From Bifidobacterium eulemuris (GTDB lineage: Bacteria > Actinomycetota > Actinomycetes > Actinomycetales > Bifidobacteriaceae), in NCBI RefSeq assembly GCF_014898155.1, contig NZ_CP062938.1, positions 2,294,001 through 2,358,000 on the forward strand: a stretch of 64,000 nt of DNA, read 5' to 3'. This document shows positions 51,295 through 59,735 of this stretch, in pieces. The translations under genes were made by a program, and so were the position numbers. The notes under the pieces are model-generated. The model ran no database searches, was not told the origin of the DNA, and worked only from the letters and a program-made list of their open reading frames with translations. Within the stretch, counting starts at the first letter, position 1. Every line of letters starts with the position of its first letter.

Positions 51295-52116
51295 CTATGC
51301 GTTACGGGTTTTGCGGAGCGACAGAAGGAGACCGCAGACAACGAGGCTTATGGCCAGAATGGTGATTAGGAGGTATACGATGCCGGTGATGTTGACACCG
51401 GTGGTGGGCATTGGTGTTGATAAGTCTTTGGGAGTGGTGGTGTTTTGTGTGGAAGTGGGGTCTGCGGAGGTTGGGGAATCCTGAGGATTCGTGGGCGTCG
51501 CGGGATTTGATGGAGTTGGATTTGTGGGAGTGGTCGGCTCCGTCGGAACTGCTGGAGCGGTCGGTTCGGCGGGCTCGATTGGATCTGTGGGGACTGTTGG
51601 ATTTGACGGCTCTACAGGGTTTGAAGGCTCAGATGGTTCGATGGGGTCAACGGGTTCGGCTGGTTCAGTTGGCTTGGTCGGTTCGGCTGGTTCAGTCGGT
51701 GGTGGGGGAGCGGGTTGCTCGGCATCGCCTCCGGGTGTGCATGTGGAATCGGGGAGTGCCGCGGTTGTGGTGCCGAGCTCGGCCACCATGGATAGATCAT
51801 CGCCGGCGTGTACGGCGATATGGTAGGTGATTCCGCACTCGGGCGTAATCGGCATGCTGAACGACACCGCAGAATTGACGCCGTCGCCGTAAGGGCCCCA
51901 TATCTCGTCGTTGACCGTGGCCCAGAGATACGGGAAACCGCTTTCCATAAACTCGTCGGGAATCGTGGCGGTGACGGATATCGAGGATTCGTTCACTGAC
52001 ACGGCAAACGTGTCGGTGGGGGAATCGTTCGCCAATGCGGGAACGGTGAATATACAGCATGGGACTGCGGCTATGGCCGCGATTAATGCGTGGGGAAAAT
52101 GCTGACGAATGTTCAT
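51295..52116 (-). CDS. Secreted, proline-rich, sortase-anchored surface protein
   Basis: The 273-residue protein has a signal peptide (HALIAAIAAVPCCIFTVPAL then ANDS), a beta-rich domain of about 100 residues with two cysteines, and a repeat region built on PTEPAEP, PSNP and similar tripeptides (about residues 135-230). It ends in MPTTG, a hydrophobic segment (GIVYLLITILAISLVVCGLL) and RKTRNA. MPTTG is a variant of the LPxTG sortase motif, so the protein is probably linked to the wall. The P-rich stalk would hold the folded domain outside the EPS. Its ligand is unknown. No sortase gene is nearby. Confidence 0.85.
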   Translation of the reverse strand: MNIRQHFPHALIAAIAAVPCCIFTVPALANDSPTDTFAVSVNESSISVTATIPDEFMESGFPYLWATVNDEIWGPYGDGVNSAVSFSMPITPECGITYHIAVHAGDDLSMVAELGTTTAALPDSTCTPGGDAEQPAPPPPTEPAEPTKPTEPAEPVDPIEPSEPSNPVEPSNPTVPTDPIEPAEPTAPAVPTEPTTPTNPTPSNPATPTNPQDSPTSADPTSTQNTTTPKDLSTPMPTTGVNITGIVYLLITILAISLVVCGLLLSLRKTRNA

Positions 52117-52229
52117 AATGTTTCTTTGCTTTCAGGGGACGCTGCGATGGTTCGTGGAGGCGACGTCGTTGTCGAACCACTTCACTCCATGATATCCAGG
52201 AAACCCTCAAGAAGCGAAACGAGCAGGTG
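52117..52229. other. Short spacer between two minus-strand genes
   Basis: No feature beyond the upstream region of the wall-anchored gene is seen. Confidence 0.4.
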
Positions 52230-53639
52230 CTACCGCAGCCTCTCATCATGTGTGACACCCCACACTAGCAGCGGAATGGCGGCGAAGGCATATCCCTCGA
52301 ACTGAACATACAGATACGCGACCAGCAACAGCCAGCACACCGTCTGTTTGCTCCACGCATGATGCCGCGCGATATGCCAAAGCACCAGCGCCACAAGTCC
52401 GCACAGGCCAACCAGACCGAACTCGGTGAGGAAACTCGTGTAACCGCTCATGGTGAACATCGTGTCCGCGGTTTTCGTGGCATACCAATTCGCAGGACCG
52501 GTGGAATTCATACCCCACGCGTTCAGCAATCCCACCGCGCGGCCGGCACCGGCATGCGTGGCCTCGATGATATTGCCCGCGCCATATCCGCAAATCAGCG
52601 TCCACGGATGCTCCGGCAGACCGCACAACGGTCCCAGACTCTGACAGATGCGCGCGAAAAACGAGCCGTCGCCCTCCGCGCCATGATCGAGAATTGAACT
52701 CAAACGCGAATTGGCGAACACTCCAACCACTGCGAACACGGCCGTTCCGGCCAGCGCGAGCAAACCATGCCGCCTGTGCGAAGCGTCACGCCAGCGAACC
52801 TGCGCCACAATCACCACCACCATGGCGACCACCGTGTCCAGAACGATGCGCGTGCCCGCACCCATCAGCATGCTGCCCGCGGCGAACACCACAATCAGAT
52901 CGCGCAGACGCTTCGCCAACACCGCATCACGCGGGCGGGCCAGCCAGAACAACGGCAGCAAAATGCCGAACAAGTGCATGCCGATATAACTCGGTTCAGC
53001 AAACAGGAACTGCGGTCGATTGCCACCCCAGGGCGAATCCGCCGGCAGATAGTCGCGGGCCATCAACTGCGTGAAATAATCCACCACCGTGTCGACTTGC
53101 AGACGCAAAGCCACCCATTGCAACACACCCACGGCAAACGCGAACCAATACGCGGCGAGCACCACGCGCACCATGCGCCGCCACGGCAGACCCTTGCAAT
53201 CGACGGCGATATGAACCGCCGCCAGCGTGGCCACCGCGCCCAACACGCCGGTCAGACTCATCACCACGGCCATACGGTGGAATCCGAACGCCAGCCAACC
53301 CGGGATGGAAAGCGCGGCCAATGCCACCGGCAACATCAGAAATGCGGCATAATGGCGGAACGTTTCGCGCAGATACCGCCAATTACACAAGCAATACGCC
53401 ACGAACAGCCACGGGCTGATCGGAGTCCAAAACGGCTGGTAGAAGCCGACGACCGTGCCGTCGACGGGCAGAAGCGCCAATGCGGCGAAGAACAGGATGT
53501 CGCTTCGCGAGGCGGCGGTAGTGGCGGTGGCGTTGGAATGCTGACGGTCGAGGTCATGGCGCGGCATGATGGCACCGTCGGAGGCGGCGGTGACAGTGCT
53601 GTCAGCAGTAGTGGCGGTGGCGGAAGGTTGCGTGATCAC
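52230..53639 (-). CDS. O-antigen polymerase/ligase-like membrane protein (fourth Wzy-like)
   Basis: GTG 53639 is chosen because AAGGAG lies 4 bases upstream, giving 469 residues; an upstream frame to 53768 has no ribosome site. There are about eleven membrane segments with a large loop containing SPWGGNRPQFLFAEPSYIGM and later NIIEATHAGAGRAVGLLNAW. The FAEPSYIGMHL type motif recurs in O-antigen ligase-family polymerases. Composition is native (GC-rich), unlike the polymerases of units B and C. It is outside the three EPS units and could be the ancestral polymerase or act in another surface glycan. Confidence 0.8.
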   Translation of the reverse strand: MITQPSATATTADSTVTAASDGAIMPRHDLDRQHSNATATTAASRSDILFFAALALLPVDGTVVGFYQPFWTPISPWLFVAYCLCNWRYLRETFRHYAAFLMLPVALAALSIPGWLAFGFHRMAVVMSLTGVLGAVATLAAVHIAVDCKGLPWRRMVRVVLAAYWFAFAVGVLQWVALRLQVDTVVDYFTQLMARDYLPADSPWGGNRPQFLFAEPSYIGMHLFGILLPLFWLARPRDAVLAKRLRDLIVVFAAGSMLMGAGTRIVLDTVVAMVVVIVAQVRWRDASHRRHGLLALAGTAVFAVVGVFANSRLSSILDHGAEGDGSFFARICQSLGPLCGLPEHPWTLICGYGAGNIIEATHAGAGRAVGLLNAWGMNSTGPANWYATKTADTMFTMSGYTSFLTEFGLVGLCGLVALVLWHIARHHAWSKQTVCWLLLVAYLYVQFEGYAFAAIPLLVWGVTHDERLR

Positions 53640-53880
53640 AAAACTCCTTGGCTCCGGATAGGTAGGGGAGACGTGCGTTGCGGCCCGAGCGTTCCTCTTC
53701 CCCCGTGGGCATCGCTTTCGTGGCGGTTGCGGCAGGTGCGCGAGCGCATAACCCTGCCCCCTAAACAATACACCGGCGAATACACTGCGCGAGCACTAAC
53801 GTTCGGGCAACGTATTCGCGGTTTGCCGTGCGGGCGTGAAACCACTGGCGAGAGTGATGTAGAGCGGCCTTGCTCCCGAA
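53640..53880. other. Non-coding region upstream of the polymerase-like gene
   Basis: No gene is supported; the part up to 53768 is in frame with the polymerase-like protein but lacks a usable start. Confidence 0.4.
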
Positions 53881-53962
53881 TGACAAAAATTCCATGTTTG
53901 AAATAGGCGAAAATGACAAAAATTCCATGTCTAGAACATGCTGAAATGACAAAGATTCCAAA
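53881..53962 (-). repeat. Three 33-bp tandem repeats with TGACAAA(A/G)ATTCCA core
   Basis: TGACAAAAATTCCATG occurs at 53881-53896 and 53914-53929, and a variant with AAAGATTCCAAAG at 53947. The spacing is exactly 33 bases, a multiple of three. On the minus strand the frame reads MEFLSF or MESLSF at each repeat start. It may be an intergenic repeat family or a relic of a repeated peptide. Confidence 0.8.
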
Positions 53963-54003
53963 GTTTGGCAGTGGAATCCCGTGGCTGCGTTTTTATTGTT
54001 GGG

Positions 54004-54056
54004 GGTAAACTGTCGTAAAAAGCGTTGGGTTTTTACGAATTTTAAGGTGGTTTACC
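54004..54056. promoter_or_regulatory. Nested inverted repeats upstream of the ATPase/TOPRIM pair
   Basis: GGTAAAC (54004-54010) pairs with GTTTACC (54050-54056), and inside it CGTAAAAA (54014-54021) pairs with TTTTTACG (54030-54037). The region is AT-rich and ends about 45 bases before the ATPase start, so it may be an operator in the promoter. Confidence 0.5.
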
Positions 54057-54099
54057 TTGATTGCGTATAGAATGGGGTGAATACGGCGAAAGGAGCGCC

Positions 54100-55539
54100 A
54101 TGATTCGTCTTCAGTCGATCACGCTGAATGGTTTCAAGAACGTTGGGCATGGCGAAATCGCGTTGTCAGCGTGGAAAAAAGGCGAGCCCGCTCCGGATGC
54201 CGATATTGTGGGCATCTACGGACAGAATGGTTCTGGCAAGACCTCCGTGATTCAAGCGCTCGGCATAGTGAAACGCCTGTGGAGCGGAAAAAGCATTCAG
54301 AAAGCCGCCGTCGACTGCGTGTCAAAGGAAAGCGGCGAGGCGGAAATCGTCGTCGAAGGCGTTCTCTTCAATGACGAAACGCAAGCCGCTGAGACGCAAT
54401 TCATCTATAGGGCGACAATCCGTGAAAGCGACAAAGGGGCGACGCTGTTTGGTGAGGAACTCGCATGCAAAGACCTCTGCCAAAACGATCCCATGCGCAT
54501 CATGCTGTCGTATTCTCTGCATACCGGTGCCTCATGGGGGTATGAACTGAAGCCGAAGCGGTTCTGGAAAGACGCTCTATCGTTGGATGGCAACGCGAAA
54601 ACCGGATTGGCCGTGGCGCAGCGCCTGGCGATCGAGAAGAACACCACGCTGATGTTCTCGGAAGACTTCATATCCCTGATGAATAAGCTCAGCGCCAGCG
54701 CCGAGCTGAAAAAAGCGGCCGCGAACGTCTCCGCGAATATGTCAGGCACCGCTTCGGCGGTCGCATCTCTGACCCGGCTCGTCACGAGCATGAAGCGGTT
54801 CGCCTTGGCTGACCTGGCGGTGGTCGGCGTTTCGCAATACGCGGTCTCTATGCTGAACTATCTGAGCATCGCGACTCACGAGGGGGAGCGGGGCGGACTG
54901 GCGGACGCGTCGTTTACCGTGAACCTGTCCGAACCGGCCACCCTCAACGCGAAGCAGCTTCGCGATCTGCGCAACACGGTCGAGAAAATGACCCCGGTGC
55001 TTTCCGCACTGGTGCCGGGACTCTCATTGGGCATCGTCCAGCTTGGCGGCATGCTGGGCAATGACGGAACACCTGCCGAACGAGTGGAAATCACCTGCAC
55101 CCGCGGCGGAACGACCGTGCCGCTGCGGTGTGAATCCGAAGGCATCAAAAAACTGGTCTCGATTCTCACCCTGCTCATTGACGTGTACTCTAAGCCCGGC
55201 GCCTGCGTCGCCATCGACGAATTGGATTCCGGCGTATTCGAATTCCTCCTGGGGGAGATTCTGCAGGTGCTGCAGAATCACGGCCGAGGGCAGCTGATCT
55301 TCACCGCGCATAACCTGCGCCCTCTGGAGACCTTGAACAAAGGATCGCTGGTGTTCACCACCACCAATCCTGAACGGCGCTATATCAAATTCCGCGGCAG
55401 CCGGGAGAAAAGCAACCTGCGCAGCCAATACCTGCGTGCGATCAACCTCGGCGGGCAAGCGGAAACCGTGTACGAGCCGACCAACATATTCGACATCGAC
55501 GGCGCGTTCTACGACTCCGGCTTCCCCGAAGGCGAGTGA
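54100..55539 (+). CDS. ABC-type AAA ATPase (AAA_15/AAA_21-like) of a candidate defence pair
   Basis: ATG 54100 follows AAGGAG and gives 479 residues. RLQSITLNGFKNVGHGEIAL leads to the P-loop GIYGQNGSGKT. A long helical middle part follows, then CESEGIKKLVSIL (signature-like), CVAIDELDSGVFEFLLGEIL (Walker B and D-loop) and QLIFTAHNLRPLE with the switch His. This is the SMC/RecF-like ATPase of OLD, AbiL, PARIS and related defence modules. It is followed after 5 bases by a TOPRIM-like gene. The ATPase would sense the trigger and control the second protein. Which named system it belongs to is not certain. Confidence 0.8.
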   Translation: MIRLQSITLNGFKNVGHGEIALSAWKKGEPAPDADIVGIYGQNGSGKTSVIQALGIVKRLWSGKSIQKAAVDCVSKESGEAEIVVEGVLFNDETQAAETQFIYRATIRESDKGATLFGEELACKDLCQNDPMRIMLSYSLHTGASWGYELKPKRFWKDALSLDGNAKTGLAVAQRLAIEKNTTLMFSEDFISLMNKLSASAELKKAAANVSANMSGTASAVASLTRLVTSMKRFALADLAVVGVSQYAVSMLNYLSIATHEGERGGLADASFTVNLSEPATLNAKQLRDLRNTVEKMTPVLSALVPGLSLGIVQLGGMLGNDGTPAERVEITCTRGGTTVPLRCESEGIKKLVSILTLLIDVYSKPGACVAIDELDSGVFEFLLGEILQVLQNHGRGQLIFTAHNLRPLETLNKGSLVFTTTNPERRYIKFRGSREKSNLRSQYLRAINLGGQAETVYEPTNIFDIDGAFYDSGFPEGE

Positions 55540-55544
55540 TCCCC

Positions 55545-56249
55545 ATGGCGAACGCGACTCCGGTGACCAAAAAGGTTGTTCTGCTCATCGTGGAAGGGCC
55601 CACGGAGGAAACCGCGCTCGGAAGCGTGTTCCAACGACTGTTCAGCGACAGTCTCGTGAAATTCGACGTTGTGCATGGCGATATGACCGTCTCGCAAACC
55701 TCCAAAGAACCTCGTGACCGGGTGCGCGAGCTGATTCTAGGCGAGTTGAAGCGTGACCGCGGCTACCAGTGGAAAGACATCGCGCAGATCGTGCAGATCT
55801 GCGATACGGATGGCGCCTTCATTCCGGACGACCTCGTGCTTGCGGGCGAGGCGGACGCGATCGAATATCGTGAGGATCGCATACTCACCAGCAAAACGGA
55901 AAGCATACGCCTGCGCAACCGCAGAAAAAGGGAATCATTGCGCAAACTATCGGATATCTCGTGCCTGACGTATCAAAAGCATGAGGTGCCGTACCGGATC
56001 TACTACTTCTCCAGAAATATGGAGCATGCCCTGCATAACAGATCCGACAGCCTCTCCAACTCCGAGAAGTCGAAACTCGCCCAATCGTTCCGCAGGCGGT
56101 TCTCCAACGACCTGCCCCAATTCAAGGCTTTTATGCGAAGCCCGGAAGTGGCGGTGCCCGGCGACTACCAAACTACTTGGAGCGTTCTGCAAGAAGGTGT
56201 CTCCTCGCTGCGACGAGGCTCGAACCTGCACCTGGCCATTCCCGAATAG
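55545..56249 (+). CDS. TOPRIM-like (RloB/AbiLii- or DUF4435-like) effector of a candidate defence pair
   Basis: ATG 55545 gives 234 residues; GTG 55536 overlapping the ATPase stop as GTGA is an alternative. The start KKVVLLIVEGPTEETALGSV has the VEGxxE motif of TOPRIM domains, and QICDTDGAFIP supplies the DxD. The rest is helical and basic. TOPRIM nucleases of this size partner SMC-like ATPases in AbiL and PARIS systems, where activation leads to RNA or DNA cleavage and cell arrest. The architecture supports a role in phage defence; no activity can be proven from sequence. Confidence 0.7.
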   Translation: MANATPVTKKVVLLIVEGPTEETALGSVFQRLFSDSLVKFDVVHGDMTVSQTSKEPRDRVRELILGELKRDRGYQWKDIAQIVQICDTDGAFIPDDLVLAGEADAIEYREDRILTSKTESIRLRNRRKRESLRKLSDISCLTYQKHEVPYRIYYFSRNMEHALHNRSDSLSNSEKSKLAQSFRRRFSNDLPQFKAFMRSPEVAVPGDYQTTWSVLQEGVSSLRRGSNLHLAIPE

Positions 56250-56299
56250 TGTCTTTCGCTGTTCTGCGGAGTCTGGTTTCAGTGGCGCTTCTTTCTGGA
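56250..56299. other. Short spacer after the defence pair
   Basis: Nothing recognisable between the stop codon and the repeat cluster. Confidence 0.4.
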
Positions 56300-56500
56300 C
56301 GCGGATATCTGCGTTAGCGGTAGTGGATTTGAGCGTCTGCAAACATCCATCTGCGTTAGCGGTAGTGGGCTTTGGGCCATACGCCAAGTATCCGGCCTTG
56401 TATTTCAACGCGCATACGCGGGGCAACTCCAAAACCCCACTACCGCTAACGCAGATCGATATCCGCAAGTCCCCAAATCCACTACCGTTAACGCGGATTG
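56300..56500. repeat. Four-copy nested inverted repeat (GCGTTAGCGGTAGTGG family)
   Basis: Direct copies at 56307-56326 and 56349-56368 are followed by inverted copies at 56437-56456 and 56479-56498. The second and third are perfect complements and form the inner stem; the first pairs with the fourth over GCGTTA-CGGTAGTGGATTTG and also with the third through GCGGATAT/ATATCCGC. The whole stretch could fold as a double stem or cruciform. It looks like a dispersed intergenic repeat family. Confidence 0.8.
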
Positions 56501-56639
56501 ATGCCCGGGCGGCTGTGGGTGTTGCCGAAATCACTAATTGTTTGAATTGGGGACTTGGTCGAGGCTGGTGCGCAGCGTATTGACGATTCGGTCGCGATGG
56601 GGTGCTTGATGCGGATGAGCTGCGATGGCTAATGGTTCG

Positions 56640-57105
56640 CCCATGTTGAATGGTGTAGGGGGTGAACAACGGTGTGGTGTGGGGCGACGATGCAGTGTGG
56701 CGCGGCGGTGTGATGGTGCCGTGGTGGACGCGGCGTGGCATGACGATGCGGTGTGGTGCGACGGTGTGATGGTGCCGTGGTGCCGTGGTGCCGTGGTGGA
56801 CGCGGCGTGGCGCGACGATGCGGTGTGGCGCGACGGCGTGATGGTGCCGGGGAGGGCGGTGCGATGCGGGCAATGGTGTGGTGGCGCTGCGGTGGGCGAG
56901 GTGTGGTGTGGGGCGACGATGCAGTGTGGTGCGATGGTGCTGCGGCGGATGAGGTGTGGAGCGACGGATGCGGCGTGGCGCGACGATGCAGATGTGATGG
57001 TGCTGCGGCGGGCGAGGTGTGGCGCGATGGTGTGATGGCGCTGCGACGGGCGAGGTATGGGGCGACGGATACGGCGTGGCGCAACGATGTGTCGCGGCTC
57101 GATGG
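56640..57105 (+). repeat. G/T-rich degenerate minisatellite
   Basis: Imperfect units such as GTGATGGTGCCGTGG, GACGCGGCGTGGCGCGACG and GATGCGGTGTGG repeat over about 460 bases. The plus strand is strongly G- and T-rich and nearly free of stop codons in several frames on both strands, so long but meaningless frames appear. It resembles a minisatellite grown by slippage. Confidence 0.75.
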
Positions 57106-57186
57106 CGTGTGCGGCGTGATGCAAATGGCAGCGAAATATGGTCAGGCGAGAGTTTTTGTGGAACGGCTTCACTGTTACGCAAACCA

Positions 57187-57225
57187 ATCAAACCGATTTG
57201 ACACGCCGATAATCAAATCGGTTTG
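57187..57225 (+). promoter_or_regulatory. Double LacI-type operator
   Basis: TCAAACCGATTTGA (57187-57200) and TCAAATCGGTTTGA (57212-57225) are reverse complements of each other and each is nearly palindromic around CG, the usual centre of LacI-family operators. They lie about 90 bases before the LacI gene, which suggests autoregulation and control of the sugar operon. Confidence 0.7.
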
Positions 57226-57316
57226 ACTGTTTGCGTGAAAGGCCATATGGTTGATACCACCAAGGCTCGAGTGCCTCTCGAGTTTGAAAATCCAAGGAAG
57301 GAGGTAACAAGGAATC

Positions 57317-58330
57317 ATGAGCAGCAAACCGACGATAGCGGACGTGGCCAGAGAAGCGGGCGTGACCAAAGGAACCGTCTCGCATGTTTTCAACGGGCAT
57401 CGCACCATATCGGCGGCAACGGCTAAGAAAGTCACTGACGCGGCCGCAAAGCTCGGATGGATCCCCAACCAGGCCGCCCGTGCGCTGGTGGAGAAGAAAA
57501 CCAACGCCGTCGGCATTGTGCTGGCGAGGGATCCGGAGGTGCTGTATGCGGATGCGTTCTTTCCGGTGTTCCTCTCCGGTCTCGAGCTGGAACTCTCGAA
57601 AAGGGAGATCGCGCTTGTTCTGCAGACGGTCACCGATCGTGAAGCGGAAGAGCGCGCGTACCGTTCGATGTCTCAAGGGCGGGTCGACGGGTTCGTTGTA
57701 CTGGATATGCGATGTGACGACTGGCGCGTCGGCCTTTTGCGAGAACTGCATATGAAGGCGGTTCTTATGGAATCGGGCGACGACTATCAATTCGAGGATT
57801 TCTCGACGGTGTGGGTGGACGACCGGGGCCCTATGCAGGAGGTCGTCGATCATCTGCATGAACTCGGACACACACGTATCGCGCATGTGTCCGGTCCTCT
57901 CGAATATGTCCACTCGCAGCAACGCGCCCAAGGGTACGTTGAGCGGGTCGGAAGCCGTGAACTGCTTTATGAGGGGGATTTCACAGCCAAACAAGGTGTG
58001 GAGCTGACGCGTGAATTGCTGGCTCTTTCTGAACCCCCGACCGCGATCATCTACGCGAATGACGTGATGGCGATCGGAGGACTGTCGTACGCGGGATCGC
58101 AGGGACTGGCCATTCCCGAAGATCTTGCCATCGTTGGTTACGAGGACGATCCGATTTCGGTACATTTGAATCCTCCTATGACCAGCGTGTCCACCAATGC
58201 ATACAATCGAGGCCAATTGGCCGCTCAACGTTTACTCGCCGACATCGATGGTGACATGCCGAAGGCAGTGCAGTCTTTGCCTGAGACCATTCGATGGCGC
58301 GCAAGCACGGAAGGGTCACATTTGGCCTAG
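57317..58330 (+). CDS. LacI-family transcriptional regulator of the mannoside operon
   Basis: This is a 337-residue repressor. Residues about 3-55 form the HTH (IADVAREAGVTKGTVSHVFN, then NGHRTIS) with the hinge helix NQAARALVEK, and the rest is a periplasmic-binding-type sensor (VGIVLARDPEVL, GFVVLDM, AIIYANDVMAIGG, PMTSVSTNAYN). It should bind the TCAAATCGGTTTGA sites at 57187-57225 and release on a mannoside or related sugar. ATG 57317 is preceded by AAGGAGG at 13 bases and a weaker AAGGAA at 5. The transporter operon begins 113 bases downstream. Confidence 0.92.
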   Translation: MSSKPTIADVAREAGVTKGTVSHVFNGHRTISAATAKKVTDAAAKLGWIPNQAARALVEKKTNAVGIVLARDPEVLYADAFFPVFLSGLELELSKREIALVLQTVTDREAEERAYRSMSQGRVDGFVVLDMRCDDWRVGLLRELHMKAVLMESGDDYQFEDFSTVWVDDRGPMQEVVDHLHELGHTRIAHVSGPLEYVHSQQRAQGYVERVGSRELLYEGDFTAKQGVELTRELLALSEPPTAIIYANDVMAIGGLSYAGSQGLAIPEDLAIVGYEDDPISVHLNPPMTSVSTNAYNRGQLAAQRLLADIDGDMPKAVQSLPETIRWRASTEGSHLA

Positions 58331-58443
58331 AGGCCTTCTCGACCCCCTATCATTCCAAAACATATCCTTCGCCAGGCCATGAGGGCCGTGGTGTGGGTAC
58401 CGCTTTGCCTTTTTCCAAACATTGCATTTCAAGGAGGAAAACA

Positions 58444-59733
58444 ATGAACAAACTATTCAAAAAACTGGTGGCGCCTGCGGCTTTGGTCACCGCGGCGGCG
58501 ATGATGCTTTCCGGATGCGGAAGCAGCGCCAACTCTTCCGATGACGCGGCATCCGCGCGAGGTCCCATCACGATCTGGTTGTCCAATAACGCGCAGGAAG
58601 TCGCGTGGGGCGAGGAAATGGTCGAATCATGGAACGCCGAGCATCCTGACGAGCAGGTGACCGCCCAGGAGATTCCGGCGTCGTCCTCGTCCGAAGAAGC
58701 CATCACGGCGGCGATCACCGCAGGCACCAGCCCGTGCCTCATCTACAACATTTCCGCGGCCGCCGTGCCTGGCTGGGTGCGTCAGGGCGGATTGGTGAAC
58801 CTGTCAGAATTCGAAGGCGCGGACGAATACATCGAATCGCGCACGGGCGACAGCGCGGAACTCTACCAGACCGACGGCAGCTATTACCAGATGCCGTGGA
58901 AGGCGAATCCGGTGATGATCCTGTACAACAAGGACATCTTCGAGAAGGCGGGCATCGACCCGGAGAACCCCGGCATGGACACCTACGAGGGATTCCTTGA
59001 GGGAGCGAGGAAGATCGTGCAAAGCGGCGCCTCGCAAAGTGCCATCTGGCCGGTGCCGACCAACGACTTCTACCAGCCGTGGAACGATTTCTATCCGCTG
59101 TATCTCGCCGCGACCGGCGGCACCCCGCTTGTCGAGGACGGCGAGGCGACCTTCGACAACGAGGCCGGGCAGGAGGTCAGCGAACTGTTCAAAACCCTGT
59201 ATGACGAGAACCTCGCTCCGAAGGAGAAGTATACGGACGATCCTATGGTGCAGGGCAACACCGCCATGCAGCTCGCCGGACCTTGGGCCATCGCCTCCTA
59301 CAAGGACAACGTGAACGTCGGCGTCATGCCTGTGCCCACCAAGGATGGCGGTGAGGACGTGACGACGTTCGCCGATTCGAAGAACGTGTCCATGTTCACC
59401 ACATGCTCGGCCCAGGCCACGGCGTGGGATTTCATGCAGTACACCACCAGCAAGGAGGCCGACAAGAAGTTCATTGAAACGACGGGACAGATTCCCATGC
59501 GCGAGGACGATGAAGGCGTGTTCGACGAGTATGCCGCGCAGAATCCCGACTATGAGCCGTTCATCGAACAGGCTCAGCGTATGAGCGATGTGCCGAGCCT
59601 GACGAACTCCACCGAAGTGTGGCAGGAGTTCCGCAAACTGTGGTCCTCCGACATCATCTTCGGCGGCGCGTCCTCCGAGCAGTTCGTCGCCGACGCGGCA
59701 AGCGCGGTGAACGATCTGGTCAAGGAAGGCTGA
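58444..59733 (+). CDS. ABC sugar importer, substrate-binding lipoprotein
   Basis: The 429-residue protein has a lipoprotein signal (KKLVAPAALVTAAAMMLSGC) with Cys in the lipobox. ITIWLSNNAQEVAWGEEMVE opens the family 1 (MalE-like) sugar-binding fold, and AMQLAGPWAIAS and NVSMFTTCSAQATAWDFMQY are typical late motifs. It captures an oligosaccharide outside the membrane for the two permeases. ATG 58444 follows AAGGAGG. No ATPase gene is in the cluster, so a shared MsmK-type ATPase elsewhere must power it. Confidence 0.93.
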   Translation: MNKLFKKLVAPAALVTAAAMMLSGCGSSANSSDDAASARGPITIWLSNNAQEVAWGEEMVESWNAEHPDEQVTAQEIPASSSSEEAITAAITAGTSPCLIYNISAAAVPGWVRQGGLVNLSEFEGADEYIESRTGDSAELYQTDGSYYQMPWKANPVMILYNKDIFEKAGIDPENPGMDTYEGFLEGARKIVQSGASQSAIWPVPTNDFYQPWNDFYPLYLAATGGTPLVEDGEATFDNEAGQEVSELFKTLYDENLAPKEKYTDDPMVQGNTAMQLAGPWAIASYKDNVNVGVMPVPTKDGGEDVTTFADSKNVSMFTTCSAQATAWDFMQYTTSKEADKKFIETTGQIPMREDDEGVFDEYAAQNPDYEPFIEQAQRMSDVPSLTNSTEVWQEFRKLWSSDIIFGGASSEQFVADAASAVNDLVKEG

Positions 59734-59735
59734 CC

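Noticed and set aside
51411..51830. Gly/Val-rich plus-strand frames
   Set aside because: They are antisense to the proline-repeat stalk of the wall-anchored protein.
53881..53962. CRISPR-like repeat array
   Set aside because: Only three 16-base cores with 17-base gaps; repeat and spacer sizes are too small and no cas gene is near.
55947..57191. 414-codon minus-strand frame rich in His, Pro and Arg
   Set aside because: It overlaps the TOPRIM-like gene and the G/T minisatellite, and is open only because the repeat lacks stop codons; no ribosome site or family is seen.
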